Source: Thermoplasmata archaeon
Lineage (GTDB): Archaea; Thermoplasmatota; Thermoplasmata; Methanomassiliicoccales; Methanomethylophilaceae
Direction: 5' to 3'
Length of the DNA stretch: 64,000 bases
Assembly: GCA_015063235.1 (NCBI GenBank)
Contig: SUSW01000022.1
Coordinates: 62,001 to 126,000, forward strand
Part shown: piece after piece, positions 25,562 to 33,436 of the stretch
Layout of the letters: each line of letters starts with the position of its first letter
How positions within the stretch are numbered: position 1 is the first letter of the stretch
Notes under the pieces: generated by a model
What the model was told of the DNA's origin: nothing
Seen by the model: only the letters and a program-made list of their open reading frames with translations
Databases searched by the model: none
Made by a program: the position numbers and the translations under genes

Positions 25562-26107
25562 ATGAAACAGGTCGGCACCGTAAGGATAGACACAGAGAGG
25601 CTTGCCCTCCGCCGTTTCAGGGAATCCGACGCTCAGGAGCTCTTCGACAATTACGGTTCGGACCCCGAAGTGGGAAGGTTCATATCTTTCCACCCCACCT
25701 CCAGCCTGGAAGGTGCCAAAGACTTCATAGATATGCACATCCAGATGTATTAGTGCAACCCGGATTTCTACGGATGGGCCATCACCATTGACGGGGTGGT
25801 AATAGGTTCTATAGGGCTGTTCGATATCGACCACGACTCAGATTCCTGCGAAATCGGGTACAGCCTGGGCAGCAGATGGTGGGGAAAGGGCTACGCCACA
25901 GAGGCTGTTGAGGCCGTACTGGACTACGCCTTCAGAGAACTGTATGCTCACCGTGTGCAGGCCACATATCATCCTTACAATATCGGTTCGAAGAGGGTTC
26001 TGGAGAAGTGCGGCATGAAGTACGAAGGTGTCATGAGGGATGCCCAGAGGAATCCGGACGGCTCGTTTTCCAATCTAATCATATGTGCCAGGCTCTCAAG
26101 TGACTGA
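25562..26107 (+). CDS. RimJ-like GNAT acetyltransferase with in-frame TAG (candidate pyrrolysine protein)
   Basis: The frame encodes a 181-residue RimJ/RimL-type N-acetyltransferase if the TAG at 25751-25753 (codon 64) is read through. The first part, VRIDTERLALRRFRESDAQE, is the classic N-terminus. Directly after the TAG comes CNPDFYGWAITIDGVVIGSI, then EIGYSLGSRWWGKGYATEAV (acetyl-CoA site) and NIGSKRVLEKCGMKYEG. The gene ends in TGA. The TAG falls in the variable helix-loop before the central strand, and the frame is otherwise intact. Sense decoding as pyrrolysine is likely for this lineage; a recent nonsense mutation cannot be excluded. Confidence 0.78.
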
Positions 26108-26167
26108 ACATTTCAAACTATCATTCCTTGTATAGACTCCATCTGACCGAACATAGAATATTAGTAA

Positions 26168-27694
26168 ATGAGAGTGTATCGGAAGGGCATGCCCGGCAAG
26201 AAACGCGTAAGGATGAGAGGAGTAAAGCACACTTCCAAGAAACTGGAAGAGGACCTTTTGGAACGCTCCAGGAACCTCGCGGACAATCCCAGTCTCATAA
26301 GGCCCCAATGCGCAGGGAACTGCAGAAAATGCGCCTTCGATAAGGTTTTCAAGAGCATCGACTCTCTGCAGAAGGTACGCAACAACCCCGACGCACTGGT
26401 CAGAGAGGCCAGCAAGATATTCAATGACGATATCACCAAGGCCTACGCAGGCACCATCTCGCTGGCTGCCGCAGGCTCAGTACCTCTCTTGGCAAGTGCC
26501 AATCTGGGCGGAGAGGTCGTATCCTATGCGGTAAGGGGAAGCGTCGGCGCCGACAAGCTGATCGGATGTCAGTACTACACCGATCCGAAGATCAGGCTGC
26601 TGCTTTTCAACCAGTTCATAAAGAAGAACAATCTCCATCTGTACTCTTTTGAGGATACCATGGTGTGCTCGGACAAGTTCAACATGCCCGAGGACTACCT
26701 TTACGACACATTCTGGGAGACTCCATACGAGTTCCCAGATGATGGCCTTGAATGCGGCCATGAGGCTTCGGCCGTTCTGGAGATCGAGATCAAATCTCTC
26801 GGAGAGACCATCAGGATATGCGAGAGCTGTACCAAGAACATCTCTACACTCCAGTTCCTCATGTCCAGGATCTCATGCAACGATCCGCTGAAGGACGTTT
26901 CTGTACGCGTCAGACACAAATATCATACCGAAGACGAGAGCGATTACGAGGAGATCACCGGTGACAAGCTCAAAGAGTACATGATCGGCAAGATCACAGA
27001 TTCATCCCTTGTGAGCGAAGTCAAAAGATCGAAGCTTGGGAACCTGAGGGAGAACACCACCGCCACATACATCATCGGGACCAAGAACTACGGTTCGAAC
27101 CTCGATGCATTCATTGCAGATCTCAGCGGAAACGAGAAGATACTGGAACTTCTGAAGGTATTCCTTCAGGACAATCCCAGGACCATAATCATCAAGAATG
27201 CCAAGGACACAGATGTCCTCTCGGCCATCTGGGAGGAGGATTGGAAGGACCTCATCGCATACTACACCGATGATGCAACATCGGAGAAGATGGGCGATCA
27301 GTCCAGAACACCTGCACTTCAGGCCCTCGAATCCGCTAACACGATATACATCTCCGCATCAGTCGTGGATGCGCTTCCAGTATTCAGCAAACCCGGACCC
27401 ATGACAATGCTCGCAGATACTCTGGCCAAAGCAGCCAAGGTCGGTGGAGAGCCTATGCTATCCAAGACCGTTCAGAATGCGGGATTCAAGAACAACAAAT
27501 CGCGCAGCCTCGCTGCCTCGTTCCTGCTTGCAATGGGTGTAACTGAGATACCGATAAAGCTCAGCAAGGAGGAGAGGGAGTTTGCGGATTATCTCACCCC
27601 GTTCGCAAAAGCTGTTATAACGGCAAACGGTGACAAATACCGCGAGACCATGAACACCCTGCTCACTGCATCGGGCTCTGGCGAAAAGGTCTGA
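26168..27694 (+). CDS. Uncharacterised protein with Cys-rich metal sites
   Basis: I do not recognise this 508-residue protein. The N-terminus is strongly basic (about 1-30). Cys48, Cys52 and Cys55 form CAGNCRKC, a CX3CX2C motif, but there is no radical SAM TIM-barrel sequence around it. A second site, CGH (196-198) with CESC (218-221), looks like a zinc ribbon. A hydrophobic stretch AAAGSVPLLASANLGGEVVSYAV lies at about 100-122. The rest is soluble, with a Lys/Glu-rich C-terminal half. It is a single plus-strand gene whose last 32 bases overlap the convergent taw2. Confidence 0.7.
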   Translation: MRVYRKGMPGKKRVRMRGVKHTSKKLEEDLLERSRNLADNPSLIRPQCAGNCRKCAFDKVFKSIDSLQKVRNNPDALVREASKIFNDDITKAYAGTISLAAAGSVPLLASANLGGEVVSYAVRGSVGADKLIGCQYYTDPKIRLLLFNQFIKKNNLHLYSFEDTMVCSDKFNMPEDYLYDTFWETPYEFPDDGLECGHEASAVLEIEIKSLGETIRICESCTKNISTLQFLMSRISCNDPLKDVSVRVRHKYHTEDESDYEEITGDKLKEYMIGKITDSSLVSEVKRSKLGNLRENTTATYIIGTKNYGSNLDAFIADLSGNEKILELLKVFLQDNPRTIIIKNAKDTDVLSAIWEEDWKDLIAYYTDDATSEKMGDQSRTPALQALESANTIYISASVVDALPVFSKPGPMTMLADTLAKAAKVGGEPMLSKTVQNAGFKNNKSRSLAASFLLAMGVTEIPIKLSKEEREFADYLTPFAKAVITANGDKYRETMNTLLTASGSGEKV

Positions 27695-28709
27695 TACGGA
27701 CATCAGCGACGTAATGGGATACCGAAGGGGCGTACGATTTCACTTCATGCACCCTGAGGATCTCATACCCTTCCTCGCCGCAGTTGGAATCGAACACCGA
27801 ACGGATCCTGTCCATATACTCGTTCACATAGAATGTATCATGGTAATGTATTATCCCGCCCGGACGAATCATAGAGAGTGCCTTTGGAACAAAGTCCGAA
27901 GTCGTCTGGACGTAACCCATCAATATACGGTCTGCGAAGTGTCTGCCCAGAAGGCTCCTGTTATCAGATAGGATGGGGATGACCTTATCAGAGAGCTCAT
28001 TGTCTATTATATTACGGCAGAGGAAGCGATACGATTCAGGATTCTTCTCACATGCGAACACACGTCTTGCTCCCGAATACTTCGCCAGGGGCAGTGTGAA
28101 ATAGCCGATGCCGGCGAACATATCCACAACAGTCTCCCCGGTGCAGTCGAGCTGGCGCATACGCATGCGCTCGTCCGTGTTTCCGGAAGCGAACATCACC
28201 TTCGTGACATCGAATCCGTATCTGATACCGTTCTCCAGGCGTACCGATTCCGTCTCGGTGCCGTAGATGATCTCCATGCTGGGCTGTCTGAACTCCCCTG
28301 AGACACCTCTGACATCCGCACATACGGTCTTCGCTCCCAGGACCTGAGCGTAGGTACGACCTATGATATCCTTGAAAGGCTCGCATTCCGGCACCATCCT
28401 TACAATGACTATATCCCCCACATACTCCCACTTCTCCGGAACGATATCGACCAGCTCCGGATATGAGGATAGTATATCGTGGATCTTCTCCTGGGGGCTG
28501 CGGCGGTCCAACGTATGGGCATCGCCTTCTAAGGTATCGAGGCCCATTGCTCTAACCTTATCAAGATGCTCCGGCAGAATCGGGACGTAACGGAAAGAAT
28601 CATCCTTGCCTATCTTCGCGTGGAGATCCACGTATTCTTTCGACATCAGATCGCGTATGATCGGACCCGCCTCTTCGGTCGGGATCCTTGCGAATACGAC
28701 TCTTTTCAT
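27663..28709 (-). CDS. taw2: tRNA wybutosine-synthesising protein 2 (Taw2-type aminocarboxypropyltransferase)
   Basis: This 348-residue protein is of the Trm5/TYW2 class of Rossmann SAM enzymes. DMFAGIGYFTLPLAKY (196-211) is the SAM motif, and DRILMGYVQTTSDFV (260-274) has MGYV where the Trm5 methyltransferases have N-L/P-P. That feature points to Taw2, which moves the 3-amino-3-carboxypropyl group of SAM onto 4-demethylwyosine at position 37 of tRNA-Phe. An N-terminal domain (1-90) and a beta domain precede the catalytic part. Trm5b is the alternative. It overlaps the next reductase gene by 4 bases at its start. Confidence 0.85.
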   Translation of the reverse strand: MKRVVFARIPTEEAGPIIRDLMSKEYVDLHAKIGKDDSFRYVPILPEHLDKVRAMGLDTLEGDAHTLDRRSPQEKIHDILSSYPELVDIVPEKWEYVGDIVIVRMVPECEPFKDIIGRTYAQVLGAKTVCADVRGVSGEFRQPSMEIIYGTETESVRLENGIRYGFDVTKVMFASGNTDERMRMRQLDCTGETVVDMFAGIGYFTLPLAKYSGARRVFACEKNPESYRFLCRNIIDNELSDKVIPILSDNRSLLGRHFADRILMGYVQTTSDFVPKALSMIRPGGIIHYHDTFYVNEYMDRIRSVFDSNCGEEGYEILRVHEVKSYAPSVSHYVADVRIRPFRQSPMQ

Positions 28710-29851
28710 CTCAGAGTCCTCAGATAAATCGGAATACCGGAGAGGACGGCCTTGGGACTGGACATAACCACTTTCATAGCATCCGAGGGGTGGTCTATAT
28801 CGAGATCGTTCAGTGCAGGGACCATATCGTTCTTCATTATGTAGTCATAGATGCTATTAAGTCCATCATCTGTAAGCCTTTTGAACTTCCTTCTGATCCC
28901 ATAGGAGCGGTTGAGCTCCTTGATGAAATCGTTGTTGCATTCCCTGGTGTATTCCGACAGGTCCTTCGAGGTCAGAGTGTCACTGTCCAGACAGTTCGAG
29001 AGAACCTTCACCAGATGTTCGTTAGCCTTCATTCCCGGATAAAGTCCTCCGCCGGAGAGAGGCTTAACGAATCCTGCCGCATCCCCTGTGAGGAGGCATC
29101 TGTCACCGCAGAGGAACGGACGGCCTCCCAGCGGGATCTTACCTGAGAATACCCTCAGGACCTTGTTATGGACCCCTTTGTCTATGAGTATCTGGGTCAG
29201 ATAATCGGACGGTACCCCCGCCTCCCATGAACAGCACACCCCTATACGGGTGAAATCACCGCAGGGAATCTGCCATGCGAAGAAACCAGGCGCCACGTTA
29301 TTACCGACCATGACCTTAAACGTATCCTGATCGTCCATCACCATATCGATATCGGCCTGTATCCCGCGCACGAACTCCTTGGGTCTGTTTTCCCCCATCG
29401 ACATGGCCACAGCGGATGATGCGCCGTCGGCACCGATGATGGTCCTGGCCTTGTATGTGGCGTTCTCCGTATCCACATAGACGCAATCCTTCAGCGTATG
29501 GGACACATATTTGGTGGAATATGAGAATCTTGCACCGGCGCGCGCTGCCGCCTCTGCCATCTTCATATCCATATCCACACGGTCGACTGCCAGCGCTTTG
29601 ACCTTGTCGGAACGGACGATGATTGATTTGCCGTTCGGAAAGATGAACTCCGCGCCGTGGAACGTACCGAGTATATGGGGCTTGACGCCGGTCATCTTCA
29701 GAGTCTCCTCCGTGATGAGCCCCGCGCAATGCTGAGGAAGCCCCGGGACTTTATGGTTCTCCATGACCAGCACGTCATACCCTTTGCTGGCCATGGACCT
29801 CGCTGCCAATGTTCCGGTCGGTCCGGCACCGACCACGATCACGTCCTGCAT
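28706..29851 (-). CDS. Geranylgeranyl reductase family flavoprotein (second copy)
   Basis: The 381-residue product is a second FAD-dependent geranylgeranyl-reductase-family enzyme. VIVVGAGPTGTLAARSMASK binds FAD at the N-terminus, LPQHCAGLI parallels the PxxC motif of the family, and LLTGDAAGFVKPLSGGGLYP is the second FAD motif. It differs clearly from the copy at 1396-2490 and may act on another isoprenoid, such as the respiratory quinone or a different lipid (inference). It overlaps taw2 by 4 bases (ATGA) and lies 6 bases downstream of the transaldolase gene. Confidence 0.86.
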   Translation of the reverse strand: MQDVIVVGAGPTGTLAARSMASKGYDVLVMENHKVPGLPQHCAGLITEETLKMTGVKPHILGTFHGAEFIFPNGKSIIVRSDKVKALAVDRVDMDMKMAEAAARAGARFSYSTKYVSHTLKDCVYVDTENATYKARTIIGADGASSAVAMSMGENRPKEFVRGIQADIDMVMDDQDTFKVMVGNNVAPGFFAWQIPCGDFTRIGVCCSWEAGVPSDYLTQILIDKGVHNKVLRVFSGKIPLGGRPFLCGDRCLLTGDAAGFVKPLSGGGLYPGMKANEHLVKVLSNCLDSDTLTSKDLSEYTRECNNDFIKELNRSYGIRRKFKRLTDDGLNSIYDYIMKNDMVPALNDLDIDHPSDAMKVVMSSPKAVLSGIPIYLRTLR

Positions 29852-29857
29852 CTGACC

Positions 29858-30505
29858 TCAGTTCTTCTTGGACTTCTCGTAATCCGCAATGAACTTCTGG
29901 ATTCCCTCATCGGTCTTAGGGTGACTGACCATCTTCTTGAGGGTATCGTAGGGGATCGTTGCTATATCGCAGGCGTCCAGTGCTGCTTCGAGCACATGGT
30001 TGGGTCCGCGTATCGAAGCTGCAATGACCTCTGTATCATACCCGTAGTTCTCGAAGATCGTCATGATCTGCGATACGAGATCTCCTCCGAACTGACCGAT
30101 ATCGTCGAGACGTCCGATGAACGGGGATACGAATGCTGCTCCGGCCTTCGCTGCAAGAAGGGCCTGGAGAGGCGAGAAGATGAGTGTGACATTGACCTTG
30201 ATTCCCTCTGATGAAAGAATCTTGGTCGCCTTAAGGGTCTCAACGCACATAGGCAGTTTGACATTGATGTTGGGATGGATCTTAGCGAGCTCGCGTCCCT
30301 CTTTCACCATCTCGTCACAGGTCATGGACATCGCTTCTGCGGAGATGGGCCCGTCGACGACCTCTGCAATCTCCCTAACACGGGTCCTGACGTCTACGCC
30401 TTCCTTGGCGATGAGGCTGGGGTTAGTGGTCACTCCGTCCAGGATTCCCCAGCTGTTGATTTCCTTGATCATATCCAAATTCGCTGTGTCAATGAAGATT
30501 TTCAT
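29858..30505 (-). CDS. tal: Transaldolase (short, MipB/FSA-like)
   Basis: This 215-residue class I aldolase belongs to the short transaldolase/fructose-6-phosphate aldolase group. [14 protein letters not shown] holds the N-terminal Asp, and [20 protein letters not shown] carries the Schiff-base Lys before the NVTLIFS strand. With the two transketolase genes just upstream it forms the non-oxidative pentose phosphate pathway. The ATG at 30503-30505, 3 bases after the transketolase stop and preceded by GGAAGGG, is preferred over a TTG two codons earlier. Confidence 0.93.
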   Translation of the reverse strand: MKIFIDTANLDMIKEINSWGILDGVTTNPSLIAKEGVDVRTRVREIAEVVDGPISAEAMSMTCDEMVKEGRELAKIHPNINVKLPMCVETLKATKILSSEGIKVNVTLIFSPLQALLAAKAGAAFVSPFIGRLDDIGQFGGDLVSQIMTIFENYGYDTEVIAASIRGPNHVLEAALDACDIATIPYDTLKKMVSHPKTDEGIQKFIADYEKSKKN

Positions 30506-30507
30506 GT

Positions 30508-31452
30508 TCAACCCTTCCTTGAAATTGATTTCTTCGCGGCATCATAGATATCCGCTGCTGTAAGTCCGTATTTCACCATGAGGTCCGCAGGATTTCCGGA
30601 TTCACCGAAGGTATCCTTCGTTCCGACCCTTTCGAGCGGTGCGCATATGCTTCCGCTGAGCGTCTCAGCGACCGCGGATCCAAGACCTCCTATGATGCTG
30701 TGCTCCTCTGCGGTGACGCAGCATCCTGTTTTCTTGACTGATTCGATGATCGCTTCCTCATCAAGAGGTTTGATCGTCGACATATTGATGACCTCTGCCG
30801 AGATTCCTTCGGCCCTGAGCTTCTCCGCCGCTTCCAGACAGAATGATACCATCTGTCCGCAGCCGATGATTGTCACATCGTTCCCTTCCTGGAGAACCGT
30901 TGCCTTCCCGATCCTGAACTCGACTCCCTCATTGAGTATCGTAGGGAAGTCGGCACGGCCCATCCTCATATAGGCAGGTCCGTCGTATGCTGCCAGCGCT
31001 TTGGTGGCTGCGAATGCCTCGTAGGCATCCGCAGGTGCGACCACGACCATGTTGGGCAGTGAGCGCATAATCGATATGTCCTCAAGAGCCTGATGCGATG
31101 CACCGTCCTCTCCCACGCTGATACCGCAATGGGTAGCGACTATCTTGACATTCGTTTTGGGATATGCCACTCCGAGCCTGATCTGCTCCCAGCACCTGCC
31201 GGTGGCGAAGACACCGAACGTGGACGCGAACACTGTCTTACCGGATGCTGCTAGACCTGCAGCGATGCCGATCATGTTCTGCTCCGCAATGCCCACCTCC
31301 ACGAACCTCTCTGGACATACCTTCTGGAAATCGGATGTCTTGGTGGAACCGGCGAGGTCCGCGTCCATGACGACGACCTTGGGATCCTCAGCGGCGAGCT
31401 CAGCAAGAGCCTTCCCGTAGTAGCTGCGCTGTGCAAGTCTCGATCCTGTCAT
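30508..31452 (-). CDS. Transketolase, C-terminal subunit
   Basis: This 314-residue protein is the pyrimidine-binding plus C-terminal half of a split transketolase. [20 protein letters not shown] contains the catalytic Glu that activates thiamine diphosphate, and [20 protein letters not shown] matches the substrate-binding region. The other half is encoded immediately upstream with an ATGA overlap, so the subunits are made in step. Together they move two-carbon units between sugar phosphates. Confidence 0.94.
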   Translation of the reverse strand: MTGSRLAQRSYYGKALAELAAEDPKVVVMDADLAGSTKTSDFQKVCPERFVEVGIAEQNMIGIAAGLAASGKTVFASTFGVFATGRCWEQIRLGVAYPKTNVKIVATHCGISVGEDGASHQALEDISIMRSLPNMVVVAPADAYEAFAATKALAAYDGPAYMRMGRADFPTILNEGVEFRIGKATVLQEGNDVTIIGCGQMVSFCLEAAEKLRAEGISAEVINMSTIKPLDEEAIIESVKKTGCCVTAEEHSIIGGLGSAVAETLSGSICAPLERVGTKDTFGESGNPADLMVKYGLTAADIYDAAKKSISRKG

Positions 31453-32279
31453 TGGATGACCTCCCTGAGTTCCTCGACGGCCTTCTGAAATTCCTCGTCA
31501 TTGCATGCCTTTCCGTGGAAACCTGCATTGTTCTCCATGAACGAGACCCCCTTTCCTTTGACCGTCTTCATTATGATTACGGTAGGCTTGGATTTTGCCT
31601 TGTAGGCCTTGTCCAGAGCCTCCAGGATCTGACGCATGTTGTGCCCGTCTATTATGATGACCTGCCATCCGAAAGCGCTCCACTTCTCGGGGAACGGCTC
31701 CAGTCCGACAGCGTTCTCTGTGTCACCTGTGATCTGCAGCCTGTTGCGGTCGACTATGGCGATGAGGTTGGTGAGCTTGTTCTGGCGGGCGAACATTGCC
31801 GCCTCCCAGTTCTGACCCTCCTGCATCTCCCCGTCTCCCAGCATGCAGATTGTCTTGTACTCCTTTCCGTCCATCTTACCGGCTAATGCGATTCCGCAGG
31901 CCATGCTGAGTCCCTGCCCCAGGGATCCGGTCGACATCTCCACTCCGGGAACCTTCCCGCGTACGGGGTGTCCCTGGAGTTTGGATCCCATCTTTCTCAA
32001 CGTCAGGAGATCTTCAATCGGAAAATAACCTGATTCCGCCAGAGCGGCGTACAGTATCGGTGCGACGTGGCCTTTCGAAAGGACGAATCTATCCCTGTCC
32101 TCCCAAGAAGGATTCTGCGGGTCATGCTTCATGACCCCGAAATAGAGCGCTGCCATCATATCGGCTGCCGAGAGCGAACCTCCGGGGTGTCCCGAATGGG
32201 CTACGTATGTCATCTCTATGACATGGAGCCTCAGCTTGTTCGCAATGTTTTCCAGCTCTGCCGCGGTTGGACACTCCAT
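31449..32279 (-). CDS. Transketolase, N-terminal subunit
   Basis: This 276-residue protein is the thiamine-pyrophosphate-binding half of a split transketolase. SGHPGGSLSAADMMAALYFG is the N-terminal signature, and MLGDGEMQEGQNWEAAMFA holds the GDG...N Mg2+/TPP motif. It precedes the C-terminal subunit and transaldolase, and lies 4 bases downstream of the PCNA gene. Confidence 0.94.
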   Translation of the reverse strand: MECPTAAELENIANKLRLHVIEMTYVAHSGHPGGSLSAADMMAALYFGVMKHDPQNPSWEDRDRFVLSKGHVAPILYAALAESGYFPIEDLLTLRKMGSKLQGHPVRGKVPGVEMSTGSLGQGLSMACGIALAGKMDGKEYKTICMLGDGEMQEGQNWEAAMFARQNKLTNLIAIVDRNRLQITGDTENAVGLEPFPEKWSAFGWQVIIIDGHNMRQILEALDKAYKAKSKPTVIIMKTVKGKGVSFMENNAGFHGKACNDEEFQKAVEELREVIQ

Positions 32280-32283
32280 CGTC

Positions 32284-33018
32284 TCACTCGCTCTCGATCC
32301 TGGGAGCCAGAAGGTAGCTGACCTCGGCTGCCCCGCCTGCCAGTGAGAACACGAGTTTCACCGGGTAATCGTTGTCAAGCTCAATGTTGACCTGCGTTCC
32401 CGTGGGGATTGCCTTGATGATGTTGGCCAAATACTCCGGAGGGAACATGCTGCACACATCTGTATCGGTTGTGATCTTCGCTGCAGTGGAGTCCAGCTTG
32501 AGACTGACTGAATCTGTGTCGCCCTCGCATGAGAGCTCGAAGAACTCCGGCCCTGCTTTGAGTGTAATATGGTCCGAGATAGACTCCACTGCACGGATTC
32601 CCTTCTGCAGCTCCTCGATCGGGACGGCGATGTTGGCCGTGAGGTTGAGCTGGGGGACCTTGGGATCCGTCATTCCGGTGGTATCGATAAGACTCATGCG
32701 CCTGGTGATGTTGCCTACCTTAAAGACGAGCTTTCCGGTGGAGTCGTCCTGCTCCATCTTGATTGTCTCTCCGGCTCCTGCGAGTTTCAGAACCCCTTTC
32801 ACCTTGTCGAGATCGAGCCCGAGCTCCGTGTCCTCGGCTGAATAGGACTCGAAAGCACTCTTGGTGATGTTCATCTCGATCATTGCTACGTGTGCGGCAT
32901 CCACGGCCTTCAGGGTCATCCCCTCCGGTTTGATGGTGAACTTTACCTCATCAATAAGTGTAGAGATTATGTTCACGAGACCTTTGAGGGTATCGGATTT
33001 CAACTCTGCGCTGAACAT
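32284..33018 (-). CDS. pcn: DNA polymerase sliding clamp (PCNA)
   Basis: This 244-residue protein is archaeal PCNA, the homotrimeric ring that holds DNA polymerase and other replication and repair enzymes on DNA. It has two similar alpha/beta domains: MFSAELKSDTLKGLVNIIST at the N-terminus, the LDLDKVKGVLKLA region before the interdomain linker, and the C-terminal APRIESE. MFSAEL is the usual start; the longer reading from 33090 would overlap tfs. tfs lies 10 bases upstream, the common archaeal tfs-pcn arrangement. Confidence 0.95.
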   Translation of the reverse strand: MFSAELKSDTLKGLVNIISTLIDEVKFTIKPEGMTLKAVDAAHVAMIEMNITKSAFESYSAEDTELGLDLDKVKGVLKLAGAGETIKMEQDDSTGKLVFKVGNITRRMSLIDTTGMTDPKVPQLNLTANIAVPIEELQKGIRAVESISDHITLKAGPEFFELSCEGDTDSVSLKLDSTAAKITTDTDVCSMFPPEYLANIIKAIPTGTQVNIELDNDYPVKLVFSLAGGAAEVSYLLAPRIESE

Positions 33019-33028
33019 CTGAATCGCC

Positions 33029-33325
33029 TCAGTACTCTCTCCATGAGTGGTTGCACTTACAGCAGCGGTAAATCCTCGTCTCAGGTTCATCAGCAGAACG
33101 AGTCTGCCTGATAACGAAGAACGCTTCGGAGTGCCCGCACTCCGGACAGGGGATGCGTGTCTTGGGAAGGGTGGCGACGTTCTCGGTTATGACCGTTGTC
33201 TCCTTCTCCTTGGCATCCGTCTTTATTACCTCGGCCTTTCCACCGATATCCTTGGTGGCGCCGCATGAATTGCAAACATACTTCCCGTCCTTCGGGAACA
33301 TCATAGAGCCGCATGAACAGAACAT
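33029..33325 (-). CDS. tfs: Transcription factor S (TFIIS-like)
   Basis: The 98-residue product is archaeal transcript cleavage factor TFS, which rescues backtracked RNA polymerase. It has an N-terminal zinc ribbon (CSCGSMMFPKDGKYVCNSCG) and a C-terminal zinc ribbon (CPECGHSEAFF...CCKCNHSW) with RQTRSADEPETRIY. The Asp-Glu pair in SADEPE is what reaches into the polymerase active site, so this is an active TFS rather than an inhibitory paralogue. Confidence 0.95.
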   Translation of the reverse strand: MFCSCGSMMFPKDGKYVCNSCGATKDIGGKAEVIKTDAKEKETTVITENVATLPKTRIPCPECGHSEAFFVIRQTRSADEPETRIYRCCKCNHSWREY

Positions 33326-33408
33326 TTAATCAGCCTCTTGAGACTGCATCGACTGCCTGTATTTTAACGTTGACGCGCGCACTTAATATAGAAAGGACAA
33401 GGGGTTTA

Positions 33409-33429
33409 AGAGGGGGTGTCCCCCCTCGC
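33409..33429 (-). terminator. Hairpin terminator after the membrane-protein gene
   Basis: GAGGGGG (33410-33416) and CCCCCTC (33421-33427) pair around a four-base loop 8 bases beyond the stop of the 33437-35026 gene. Transcription then runs into TTAAACCCC rather than a clean T-run, so it may work partly through RNA structure. Confidence 0.55.
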
Positions 33430-33436
33430 TTGAAAA

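Noticed and set aside
26168..27694. Radical SAM enzyme because of CX3CX2C
   Set aside because: The surrounding sequence has no GGE, GxIxGxxE or TIM-barrel pattern, so the motif is better treated as a metal site of unknown type.
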